DNA of 8,571 nucleotides. Origin: Candidatus Omnitrophota bacterium. GTDB lineage: Bacteria; Omnitrophota; Koll11; JAHIPI01. The stretch spans positions 1 through 8,571 of the forward strand of contig JAQUMG010000071.1 in NCBI GenBank assembly GCA_028718265.1, given 5' to 3'. The position numbers and the translations under genes are program-made. The number at the start of each line of letters is the position of its first letter. Position 1 is the stretch's first letter. Below are positions 1 through 5,897 of this stretch, piece after piece. The notes beneath the pieces are model-generated. The model saw only the letters and a list, made by a program, of their open reading frames with translations, made no database searches and was not told the DNA's origin.

Positions 1-893
1 ATCGCGTGATAGGAAAGAAGCCTTTTATATTCTTTCTGTATCAGCGCCATCATGACGGCAAGTAAAATAGTAATCGCGCCGATTGTCATGAGCAGGATAC
101 TGGGCCATGAATTGGGTTCCAATTTGAACATGTCGAGCGAAATCCTCGCCAGAAAATATATGCCGAGCAGTTTTTCAAGCGCAGCCGGGAAGAATGCCAT
201 GAAAGGAAGCGGTGCATCATTGGCCGCGTCGGGAATCCAGCTGTGAAACGGCATAGATCCGGCCTTAGAAATCGCTCCTATCATAAGGAGCACGAATGCC
301 AATCCGCCAAGCGCGTTTAAAGGGATATTCATGCTGGAAATTTCCCACGAACCGGAAAGATATCCTGCCAGGCCTATCCCTGCCATCATACAAAGATCGG
401 ACAATCCGACTATAACGAACGCTTTGGTCGCCGTTTTAAATGCGTTTTTATTGCCTATCGCTATCATACCGAATAAAGTCAGCAATAATCCTTCCCAGAA
501 GAATAATAAGAGTACAAGATTGTTCGAAAGGGTTGCTCCGTTTGCGAAGGCGATTGCTATAAGAAAATATGAGTAGAATTGTTTCTGGATATCTTTTCCG
601 CGCATGAAAGCGGCTGAATAAAGCGCGATTAAAAATCCGAAAAATGCGGCTGAGAGGATAATAAACTCGCTGAAATGATAGGCCCTGAGCGAAAACTCCA
701 TGCCGAAACCGGCCCACGGGAAAATACCGGTCGCTGTTTTGCCGAACAGCCTGAAAGCAAACATAAGGTTAGCGCCCGTTGCCAAAAGAAGTACGGTATC
801 GCGCAAAACTCTGAATCGCTTACTAATGGCCAGAATCAATATTCCGGAAATAAGAGGTATCAATATGGGCAACGTGAGAATATAATCTTTCAT
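1..893 (-). CDS. Proton-conducting transporter subunit (NuoL/HyfB/MrpD-like), 3' end beyond the window
   Basis: My minus-strand translation gives 297 codons without a stop, running off the left edge. The protein is very hydrophobic with many membrane helices. It has the hallmarks of the antiporter-like subunits of complex I, Mrp and group 4 hydrogenases: FFWEG (E134, the conserved TM5 glutamate), ISKAGSMPFHSWIPDA (K210, the TM7 lysine, and H217), and near the edge KEYKRLLSYHA, which matches the usual D-x-K-R-x-L-A-Y-S/H segment. The next helix is atypical: the family's EGPTPVSALIHAATMV segment reads NDAPLPFMAFFPAALEKLLG, with a lysine (K241) in place of the usual histidine helix. The start ATG overlaps the upstream gene's stop as ATGA, with a GGTGG Shine-Dalgarno 4 bases before it. 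It probably works in the inner membrane with its neighbour in a respiratory or hydrogenase complex. Which complex is unknown, because downstream subunits are outside the window. Confidence 0.88.
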   Translation of the reverse strand, partial: MKDYILTLPILIPLISGILILAISKRFRVLRDTVLLLATGANLMFAFRLFGKTATGIFPWAGFGMEFSLRAYHFSEFIILSAAFFGFLIALYSAAFMRGKDIQKQFYSYFLIAIAFANGATLSNNLVLLLFFWEGLLLTLFGMIAIGNKNAFKTATKAFVIVGLSDLCMMAGIGLAGYLSGSWEISSMNIPLNALGGLAFVLLMIGAISKAGSMPFHSWIPDAANDAPLPFMAFFPAALEKLLGIYFLARISLDMFKLEPNSWPSILLMTIGAITILLAVMMALIQKEYKRLLSYHA

Positions 894-2335
894 TTAACCA
901 CCGCCGCAATTTGATTAACTACTGCCTGAACAAAAGAATTCGGATACTGGATGAGAATTCCGCCCGCTAAAGAAAGAAAAGCCAATAATGACACGCATAT
1001 AACCATAACCGGGGAGCCTTCTTTTGCCGCCTGAGTTTTCATCTCTCCCAGAAATACGGCATTGAAAGCCCTGAAAAGGTAAAGTATGGTAAAGAGACTG
1101 CATAATAAAAAAAGAAGCGCTATAAAAATATGGCCGCTCAGGAGACTGGCCGTGATGACCATATATTTCGCAAAAAATCCCCCGAAGGGCGGGATTCCCA
1201 TTACCGAAAAAGCGCAAAATAAGAATGCCGCCGCCGTTACCGGCATCGTTTTTATAAGCCCGCCTAACTTGGTAATATCCTTTATTTTCGTATTCTGTTC
1301 CACTATACCCGCGCATAAAAACAGCCCGGCTTTTGCTAAACCATGCATCAAAATAAATAAAAGCGCGCCCGCTATACCTATGTTAGTCCCTACGGCAAAT
1401 CCCAAAAATATGAAACCTATCTGGCTTATGGTTGAATATGCTATTATCCTTTTCAGGTCCGTATCGATTAACGCCGCTCCCGCCGCTACAAGAGCACTTA
1501 TACCGGCGATCGCGGGAACTACCGTGTGCCATAATTCGCCGACGGCGAAAGTTGCGACAAATAATCTTGCATATACATAAACGCCGATTTTAACCAGTAT
1601 TGCCGCATGAAGGAGAGCCGTGACCGGCGAAGGCGCCACGCCGGCGTCCGGAAGCCAGGTATGGAAAGGCAGTGTCGCCGATTTCGCAAAAAGGCCTATC
1701 AGTATTAAAAACACCGAGAGATTAGAAAGCGGATTTCCTTTCAATGATTCCTTTATCACGGAAAGATCGAACGAGCCGGTTTGCTGGTACAGCATGATAA
1801 AACCTATCAGCATGACGACTGCGCCGAAGCACGTGACTAAAAATGCCTTGTCCGCTTTCAATACATGGGCATCTTCTCTGAAAAATCCTATCAGACGCCA
1901 GCTCGTAAACGCAGTCATCTCCCAAAACAGGTACATCAATATAAGATTCCCGGAAAAGATAAGGCCCATCATGGCTCCGAGGAACAGGAGCACCATGGAA
2001 TAATACTCGTCCTGATTGTCATAATGTTTTATGTAGCCGAAAGAATAGAAAACTATAATAGCGCTTATGGAAGATGAAACCATTGCCATAAATACGGCGA
2101 GGCCGTCGGCGGCAAAGATCAGGTTAAACCCCAGCGGGAAAAGTTTTTTAATCGCTACCGGCGCGCCGCTCAAAGCCGATGGGACAAGAAGCACGGACGA
2201 GGCCAAAGATATCAAAGTCAGAATCAAGGCAAGGGCATTCCTCAGGCGCGAAGAAAATCTTCCCATAAAAGGAAGCATCAATGCCCCTAACAATGGAGCG
2301 AAAATTATTAAATAAAGTAGTATCTCTTTTTTCAT
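890..2335 (-). CDS. Proton-conducting antiporter-like membrane subunit (NuoL/MrpA N-terminal type)
   Basis: A complete 481-residue polytopic membrane protein of the Proton_antipo_M family, shared by complex I NuoL/M/N, MrpA/MrpD and hydrogenase subunits such as HyfB. Ion-path residues are visible: E139 in LFWEM (TM5), K218 and H225 in LFAKSATLPFHTWLPDA (TM7), H243 and K249 in LLHAAILVKIGVY (TM8), K295 in DTDLKRIIAYSTISQIG, H331 in LMHGLAKAGLF, and K390 in FGGFFAKY (the NuoM/N-type C-terminal lysine position). The HAAILVKIGVYVYAR stretch looks more Mrp/Mbh-like than NuoL-like (impression, not tested). At 481 residues it lacks the long NuoL lateral-helix extension. I chose the MKKEILLY start at 2335. 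An in-frame ATG nine codons earlier (2362) lies in the loop of a terminator-like hairpin and lacks a usable Shine-Dalgarno. No clear Shine-Dalgarno precedes 2335 either. It is first in an operon with the 1-893 gene (ATGA overlap). The specific complex is not determinable here. Confidence 0.9.
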   Translation of the reverse strand: MKKEILLYLIIFAPLLGALMLPFMGRFSSRLRNALALILTLISLASSVLLVPSALSGAPVAIKKLFPLGFNLIFAADGLAVFMAMVSSSISAIIVFYSFGYIKHYDNQDEYYSMVLLFLGAMMGLIFSGNLILMYLFWEMTAFTSWRLIGFFREDAHVLKADKAFLVTCFGAVVMLIGFIMLYQQTGSFDLSVIKESLKGNPLSNLSVFLILIGLFAKSATLPFHTWLPDAGVAPSPVTALLHAAILVKIGVYVYARLFVATFAVGELWHTVVPAIAGISALVAAGAALIDTDLKRIIAYSTISQIGFIFLGFAVGTNIGIAGALLFILMHGLAKAGLFLCAGIVEQNTKIKDITKLGGLIKTMPVTAAAFLFCAFSVMGIPPFGGFFAKYMVITASLLSGHIFIALLFLLCSLFTILYLFRAFNAVFLGEMKTQAAKEGSPVMVICVSLLAFLSLAGGILIQYPNSFVQAVVNQIAAVVK

Positions 2336-2376
2336 ATGGTTAAATAAAATGTCTTCCGGCATCCGCCAGAAGACAT
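2332..2376 (-). CDS. Possible 14-codon leader peptide (speculative)
   Basis: An ATG at 2376 opens a short frame reading MSSGGCRKTFYLTI. Its TGA stop (2334-2332) overlaps the ATG of the downstream transporter (2335-2333) as ATGA, the same overlap used at four other junctions in this window. The frame spans the whole hairpin at 2348-2377, so a translating ribosome would keep that hairpin open. I see no good Shine-Dalgarno before the ATG, and a frame this short can arise by chance. There is no obvious run of one regulatory amino acid. Offered as a candidate only. Confidence 0.2.
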   Translation of the reverse strand: MSSGGCRKTFYLTI

Positions 2377-2377
2377 T
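2340..2377 (-). terminator. Intrinsic-terminator-like hairpin in the leader of the transporter operon
   Basis: The arms at 2365-2377 and 2348-2360 pair over 13 consecutive positions in the minus-strand RNA, with one U-G wobble and a 4-base GGAU loop. On the plus strand the wobble position would be a C-A mismatch, so the structure favours the minus transcript. It is followed directly by UUUUAUUU-like sequence, the signature of a Rho-independent terminator. It lies 12 bases before the transporter start codon and about 20 bases after a predicted transcription start, so it could be an attenuator rather than a gene-end terminator. It could also stop read-through from the small gene upstream. Confidence 0.72.
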
Positions 2378-2405
2378 CGTTATGTAACTGACTTCTATAG
2401 TATTT

Positions 2406-2434
2406 ATTATACAATTATTAAACGATAATTACAA
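2406..2434 (-). promoter_or_regulatory. Predicted sigma70-type promoter for the transporter operon
   Basis: On the minus strand, TTGTAA (2434-2429, four of six matches to TTGACA) is separated by exactly 17 bases from a perfect TATAAT (2411-2406), in an AT-rich stretch between two terminator-like hairpins. The expected transcription start is near 2398, giving a leader of about 60 bases before the transporter start at 2335. No other gene start lies between, so the transporter pair is the likely target. Confidence 0.6.
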
Positions 2435-2449
2435 GCAAAATCACTAATG

Positions 2450-2471
2450 AATAAAACCCGGCATTACCAGG
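2450..2471 (-). terminator. Short terminator after the small membrane-protein gene
   Basis: Three bases after the TAG stop at 2475-2477, the minus-strand RNA can form a five-pair stem (CCUGG with CCGGG, one U-G pair, 5-base loop) followed by UUUUAUU. The stem is short, so termination may be partial, but position and U-tract fit a gene-end terminator. Confidence 0.45.
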
Positions 2472-2474
2472 AGC

Positions 2475-2789
2475 CTATTCATCTTTCATGAATAATTTAA
2501 TACCTCCCAGTATACCCGCGGAGAAATTATAAAGTAACGCAAGTATCGAAAAACCTAAGCCCGCGCTTATGCCGCATATAACGCCAAGCACTATGCCGGT
2601 CGGTATTCCCGGGCCGATTTTGGACATGAGCGGTAATGTCTTTATGGATTCAGGTATCACCACATCCATCCTCAAGAAGCTGCCAAAAAGGCCGATAACA
2701 AGCCCGGCTATCAAAGAAATGCCTCCAAAGTATTTAAATACGCTGATAACGCTTATACTTTTGACTTCACTGATTCTTAGTTCACTCAT
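2475..2789 (-). CDS. Small membrane protein of unknown function (DUF3566-like layout)
   Basis: A 104-residue protein that I cannot assign a function. A short polar N-terminus (MSELRISEVKSISV) leads into a hydrophobic helix at about residues 16-37, then a loop of about 25 residues with a PESIKTLPLMSKIGPGIP segment, and a long glycine-rich hydrophobic stretch at about 62-98 ending in ALLYNFSAGILGGIKLFMKDE. The closing Y-N-x-x-A/S-x-x-x-GGI pattern resembles small DUF3566-like proteins (from memory, tentative). I placed the start at 2789 because CGGAGG lies five bases upstream. The frame stays open upstream to an ATG at 2861, but that extension would run through a palindrome and a terminator hairpin and reads as low-complexity Arg/Pro sequence. 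It sits alone between terminators, so it is probably expressed on its own. Confidence 0.72.
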   Translation of the reverse strand: MSELRISEVKSISVISVFKYFGGISLIAGLVIGLFGSFLRMDVVIPESIKTLPLMSKIGPGIPTGIVLGVICGISAGLGFSILALLYNFSAGILGGIKLFMKDE

Positions 2790-2798
2790 TAATGCCTC

Positions 2799-2822
2799 CG
2801 AATTTTTGCGCGCAAAAATTCG
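2799..2822. repeat. Perfect 24-bp palindrome before the small membrane-protein gene
   Basis: Twelve bases on each side of the centre (between 2810 and 2811) match without a mismatch: CGAATTTTTGCG and its reverse complement. It abuts the GGAGG Shine-Dalgarno of the 2475-2789 gene and shares a T-run with the terminator hairpin just upstream. It could be a repressor operator, an RNA hairpin that hides the ribosome site, or the end of a dispersed palindromic element. Nothing in the sequence decides between these. Confidence 0.7.
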
Positions 2823-2853
2823 TCCCGAGTCCCGCTGGGGCGGACGAGGGACG
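2814..2853 (-). terminator. GC-rich terminator ending the gcvPA-to-radical SAM operon
   Basis: In minus-strand RNA, CGUCCC (2853-2848) pairs with GGGACG (2826-2821). After a 2x2 internal loop the stem continues with GUCC against GGAC, then one bulged base, two further pairs and a short loop. AAUUUUUG follows. This is an imperfect but GC-rich intrinsic terminator about 20 bases past the radical SAM stop codon. The hairpin is clearly more GC-rich than the flanking sequence. Confidence 0.62.
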
Positions 2854-2873
2854 ATTTGCACACCTTAACTATA

Positions 2874-2882
2874 ATTATACCA
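2874..2882 (-). promoter_or_regulatory. Possible extended -10 promoter for the small membrane-protein gene
   Basis: The minus strand reads TGGTATAAT, a perfect extended -10 element (TGn plus TATAAT), overlapping the TAA stop of the radical SAM gene. No convincing -35 element lies at 17 bases. Transcription would start near 2867, so the leader of the 2475-2789 gene would include both the terminator hairpin (2814-2853) and the palindrome (2799-2822). Confidence 0.35.
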
Positions 2883-3690
2883 TAGCGCCCCTGCGCCTGA
2901 TAGTAGCTTCTTTATTTATTGCAGTAACGTCCTTTCGCTCACTTTCATATAAAGATATGACTCTTGTTTTCAGCCCTGCCTTCTTCCCGAACGCTCTGAA
3001 ATATTTCGTTATCTTCGCGATATCACTTTTCGAAAGCGGCTTTATCGGTGAACGCCTGGTCGGCGTATTGATCTCGATCTCATCCGGCCGTATATCATAC
3101 ACAAGTCTGGCTATCTTTTTGAAATCATCTTTATTGGCGTCAAAGAACATTATCTGTATCGCCAGCTTCCCTTTATAATGCTTCCTGAATTCTTTTATGC
3201 CGTTATATACATCCTTAAATCTCAGGCCGGCTACGGGCTTATTTATCTTTTCGAAAGATTTCTGGGAAAATGCGTCTATTTTGGCTATTACGACATCTGC
3301 AAGAGATAAATCCTTCCTTACTGCACTGCACTTCATTAAAGAAGAATTGGTTATTACCGCTATCTTCTCTCTTCTTATTTGCTTCGTTTTTTTTATTATC
3401 CCGCCCAGATTGCCGGCCAGTGTTGGTTCGCCCTTTCCGGAAAAAGTTATGTAATCTATTTTCAGGTTGCGCGGTAAATTTTTTATTTCATCGAGCAGTT
3501 CTCCGGCGGCAACATACGGTTCCCTTTCCGTTGTCATTTCCGGATTGGCGCCTATCTGGCAATAAACGCAATCAAAGGTGCATACCTTTTTATTCCGGGA
3601 AAGCAGGTCTACTCCTAAAGACCTGCCCAGCCGCCACGAGGAAACGGGGCCGTATATGTACTTGAACTTTCTAAGACGTGACAAAGACAT
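2875..3690 (-). CDS. Radical SAM protein, COG0731 (TYW1-like) group
   Basis: 271 residues. The N-terminus carries YGPVSSWRLGRSLGVDLL and then the radical SAM cluster motif CTFDCVYC (C37, C41, C44), which binds a [4Fe-4S] cluster used to cleave S-adenosylmethionine. TFSGKGEPTL at about 82-91 is the SAM-contacting GEP-type motif, and EINTPTRRSP at about 206-215 matches the family's NTP-x-RP segment. This is the short bacterial/archaeal group annotated as wyosine [tRNA(Phe)-imidazoG37] synthetase-like or Fe-S oxidoreductase. In archaea and eukaryotes the relative TYW1 makes the tricyclic wybutosine core, but the bacterial role is not established and I do not assert it. One further cysteine (C121) has no evident partner. 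The start ATG overlaps the cupin gene by 20 bases, with GGAGG about 12 bases upstream. It is last in the operon before the 2814-2853 terminator. Confidence 0.85.
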   Translation of the reverse strand: MSLSRLRKFKYIYGPVSSWRLGRSLGVDLLSRNKKVCTFDCVYCQIGANPEMTTEREPYVAAGELLDEIKNLPRNLKIDYITFSGKGEPTLAGNLGGIIKKTKQIRREKIAVITNSSLMKCSAVRKDLSLADVVIAKIDAFSQKSFEKINKPVAGLRFKDVYNGIKEFRKHYKGKLAIQIMFFDANKDDFKKIARLVYDIRPDEIEINTPTRRSPIKPLSKSDIAKITKYFRAFGKKAGLKTRVISLYESERKDVTAINKEATIRRRGAMV

Positions 3691-4003
3691 ACCGCAGAGC
3701 TTCCTCCCCCGTATTTTTAATATCGTGAATTGTGCGCGGCGGAATATAGGCGACAGAATCTTTTTCTAGACCTATTCCGGATGTTTTACCAAGAAAAAGT
3801 TTCCCCGTGCCGTTAAGAATAATAAGAAGTTCCTCTTTCGCATCCGTGCTATGCTCCCCGATATTTTCGCCGGGTTCCAGAATAACGCAGCCGGAACGAA
3901 ACGACGCAGCGGTTCCGTCTTTAGCGCTGAAGAGCCGCGTATATCTATCCTTCGCATCCGGTTTAAGTTTTTTTAATGCTGCTTTACCGCTATCCGCGCT
4001 CAT
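3671..4003 (-). CDS. Small single-domain cupin protein
   Basis: A 110-residue protein matching the cupin_2 beta-barrel. Motif 1 is seen as PGENIGEHSTDAKEELLIILNGTGKLFLG (about 45-72) and motif 2 as YIPPRTIHDIKNTG (about 86-99). Of the usual metal ligands, H51, E57 or E58, and H93 are present; the second histidine of the canonical HxH is a threonine (T53), so metal binding may be weak or altered. Cupins of this size may be isomerases, small-molecule binders or regulators, and the substrate cannot be read from the sequence. The start overlaps the stop of hldD as ATGA and has AGGGTG as Shine-Dalgarno. Co-translation with hldD might suggest a sugar-related role, but that is inference only. Confidence 0.82.
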   Translation of the reverse strand: MSADSGKAALKKLKPDAKDRYTRLFSAKDGTAASFRSGCVILEPGENIGEHSTDAKEELLIILNGTGKLFLGKTSGIGLEKDSVAYIPPRTIHDIKNTGEEALRYVFVTS

Positions 4004-4965
4004 AGATACACCCTGCTTTTTAAAAAGCCCGCATATTCCCTGACGGCATCTTCCAGATTCGTAAAATCTTTTTTGTATCCTGCCTGCTTTAGTTTTGCGG
4101 TATCGGCCTGAGTAAAATATTGGTACTTATCTCTTAAATTTTCCGGCATATCGAAATATTCTATTACGGGCGGCAGGTTGAGAGCCCCGAACAAGGCCTT
4201 TGCCAGATCATTCCACGAGCGCGCCCGGCCCGTTCCTATATTGTAGATGCCGTTTTTATCGCGTTTTTCCAGAAAATAATAAGTCGCCAGAACCGCATCT
4301 TTGATATACACAAAATCCCTTTTCTGCTCGCCGTCTTTGTATTCTTTTTTGTACGATTTAAACAACCGCATCTTTTTGGTTTTTACAACTTCGTCGAATG
4401 ACTTGGCTATTAAGCTTCTCATTTCGCCTTTATGGTATTCGTTCGGGCCGAATACGTTAAAATACTTCAAACCGACTACTTTATCACCGAGGCCTTCATT
4501 CAGGACCCACAGGTCGAATTGCTGTTTTGAGCGGCCGTAGGCGTTTAGCGGCTTCAATTTATATGTATTCTCGTTCTCGTCGCTATAACCGTTTTCGCCG
4601 TTACCGTACGTCGCCGCGGATGAGGCATAAATAAAACGTACGTTATTTTTAACGGCGTATTCCGCTAATTTTTCAGAATACTCCACGTTATTCTTCTTAA
4701 GATAGGCCTCGTCCGTTACAGTGGTGGAGCTGCAGGCACCTAGATGAAAAATTGCATCTACTTTCTTCCCTATTTTACCCGAAGAGATTAAATCAAGAAA
4801 TTTTTCTTTCTCGATAAAATCTTTGTATTTTTTCTTCTCTATATTAAGCCGTTTTTCGGGTGTAAGCTTCTCATCCACGAGGATAAGGTCGCTTATGCCT
4901 TCTTCATTAAGTTTCCACAAAAGGCAACTACCGATAAACCCTGCCGCACCCGTCACTATGATCAT
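4000..4965 (-). CDS. hldD: ADP-L-glycero-D-manno-heptose 6-epimerase
   Basis: A 321-residue extended short-chain dehydrogenase that converts ADP-D-glycero-D-manno-heptose to the L-glycero form, the last step in making the heptose donor for the lipopolysaccharide inner core (cytoplasmic). The N-terminal Rossmann fingerprint TGAAGFIGS (5-13) binds NADP. HLGACSSTT (74-82) and SSAATYG (115-121) line the active site, with Y143 and K147 of YGRSK as the YxxxK pair. Family-specific stretches are KYFNVFGPNEYHKGEMRS (167-184), GEQKRDFVYIKD and NIGTGRARSWNDLA. Length is close to the E. coli enzyme (310). The start has GGGGAT seven to eight bases upstream, within the last codons of pta, with two bases between the genes. 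The other heptose genes (gmhA, hldE, gmhB) are not in the window. It shows this cell probably makes heptose-containing lipopolysaccharide. Confidence 0.94.
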   Translation of the reverse strand: MIIVTGAAGFIGSCLLWKLNEEGISDLILVDEKLTPEKRLNIEKKKYKDFIEKEKFLDLISSGKIGKKVDAIFHLGACSSTTVTDEAYLKKNNVEYSEKLAEYAVKNNVRFIYASSAATYGNGENGYSDENENTYKLKPLNAYGRSKQQFDLWVLNEGLGDKVVGLKYFNVFGPNEYHKGEMRSLIAKSFDEVVKTKKMRLFKSYKKEYKDGEQKRDFVYIKDAVLATYYFLEKRDKNGIYNIGTGRARSWNDLAKALFGALNLPPVIEYFDMPENLRDKYQYFTQADTAKLKQAGYKKDFTNLEDAVREYAGFLKSRVYL

Positions 4966-4967
4966 AA

Positions 4968-5897
4968 TTATATCCCCAGTTGTGCCCGGACTACAGTCAG
5001 CGCTACTGCATTAACGATGTCATCTGCATTGCAGCCGCGCGAAAGATCGCTGCACGGCTTCGCAAGACCAAGCAATGCCGGCCCGACTGCTTTAGCATTT
5101 CCTAAACGTTCAACGGCTTTATATGTTATATTCCCCGCGTCCAGATTGGGAAATATCAGCACGTTTGTTTCGCCCTTCAGCGGGCTGTCGGGAGATTTTC
5201 GCCGGCATACTTCAGGAACTATGGCTGCATCTAACTGAAGTTCGCCGTCAACCGTAAAATCGGGTCTTTTCTCCCTGACCTTAGCCACTGCTTCTCTGGC
5301 ACGGTCTATCGATTCTCCTGCCGCGCTTCCGCGTGATGAGTAAGTTAAAAAGGCAATCTTCGGCTCTATGCAGAATACCAGCTTCAAGAAATCTCCGCTT
5401 GAGACAGCTATCCTCGCCAGTTGTTTTGCTGACGGTTCAGGAATGACCGCGCAATCGGCGAAAATAAACAGGCCGGCCGCACCGTAACCGGAACGCTCCA
5501 GCTCCATAACAAATGCGCCCGATATAATACCGGCGGAGCGCTCTATGTCAATGCAATGAATGGCTGCCCTTATTACGTCTTTCGTCATGCGTGAAGCGCC
5601 GGCGACAAATCCGTCGGCAAGGCCCATACGCGTCATCATGGCAGCAAGGTAAAGCGGGTCCTGCGCTATTGTAGCCTTTGCCTCTTGTTCGGTTACACCT
5701 TTATGTTTCCTGAGTTCGTAAAAATTTTTCGCAATCTCGTCCGACGCGGAATACTTTGAAGAATCCACTATTTCGGCTATCTTCTCGCTCTTTATCCTCT
5801 TGGCAGCTTTTTGTACTCTTTCATCGTCCGTCTCCGGCAATACGATCCGTTTAGGATTCTTTTTTGCGCGCTCTATTATGGATTCGATCTTTGTCAT
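4968..5897 (-). CDS. pta: Phosphate acetyltransferase (short PTA_PTB type)
   Basis: 309 residues. Interconverts acetyl-CoA plus phosphate and acetyl phosphate plus CoA in the cytoplasm, usually paired with acetate kinase for ATP. Recognisable blocks are RIVLPETDDERVQKAA (17-32), YELRKHKGVT (60-69), MGLADGFVAGAS (91-102), LTYSSRGSA (184-192), FPNLDAGNITYKAVERLG (249-266) and SDLSRGCNADDIVNAVA (283-299). S286, R287 and D293 fall at the catalytic Ser-Arg-Asp positions described for the Methanosarcina enzyme. Compared with typical 320-335-residue members, the N-terminal part seems to lack about 25 residues: the usual P-x-L-L-G-N segment and following helix after the EKIA region are missing. A phosphate butyryltransferase is less likely because the C-terminal DLSRGC block is Pta-like. 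It overlaps the lipoate ligase gene as ATGA, with a GGTGAG Shine-Dalgarno. No acetate kinase gene is visible. Confidence 0.9.
   Translation of the reverse strand: MTKIESIIERAKKNPKRIVLPETDDERVQKAAKRIKSEKIAEIVDSSKYSASDEIAKNFYELRKHKGVTEQEAKATIAQDPLYLAAMMTRMGLADGFVAGASRMTKDVIRAAIHCIDIERSAGIISGAFVMELERSGYGAAGLFIFADCAVIPEPSAKQLARIAVSSGDFLKLVFCIEPKIAFLTYSSRGSAAGESIDRAREAVAKVREKRPDFTVDGELQLDAAIVPEVCRRKSPDSPLKGETNVLIFPNLDAGNITYKAVERLGNAKAVGPALLGLAKPCSDLSRGCNADDIVNAVALTVVRAQLGI

Noticed and set aside
915..1316. Minus-strand 133-codon frame
   Set aside because: A shifted frame of the real transporter gene with no recognisable motif.
1086..1580. Plus-strand 164-codon open frame
   Set aside because: It lies antisense inside the transporter gene, whose protein is conserved throughout; its translation shows no domain and an odd Ile/Ala/Pro/Asn composition typical of a shadow frame.
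2336..2362. Nine-codon N-terminal extension of the first transporter from an ATG at 2362
   Set aside because: The codon sits in the loop of the terminator-like hairpin, has no spaced Shine-Dalgarno, and the extension (MPEDILFNH) is polar, whereas family members start close to the first membrane helix as MKKEILLY does.
2378..2474. Small RNA gene in the gap between the small gene and the transporter operon
   Set aside because: The AT-rich gap of about 100 bases is explained by a short terminator and a promoter; no tRNA-like or known RNA fold was seen.
2790..2861. Twenty-four-codon N-terminal extension of the small membrane protein
   Set aside because: It would translate through the palindrome and terminator hairpin and bypass a strong GGAGG site correctly spaced from the ATG at 2789.
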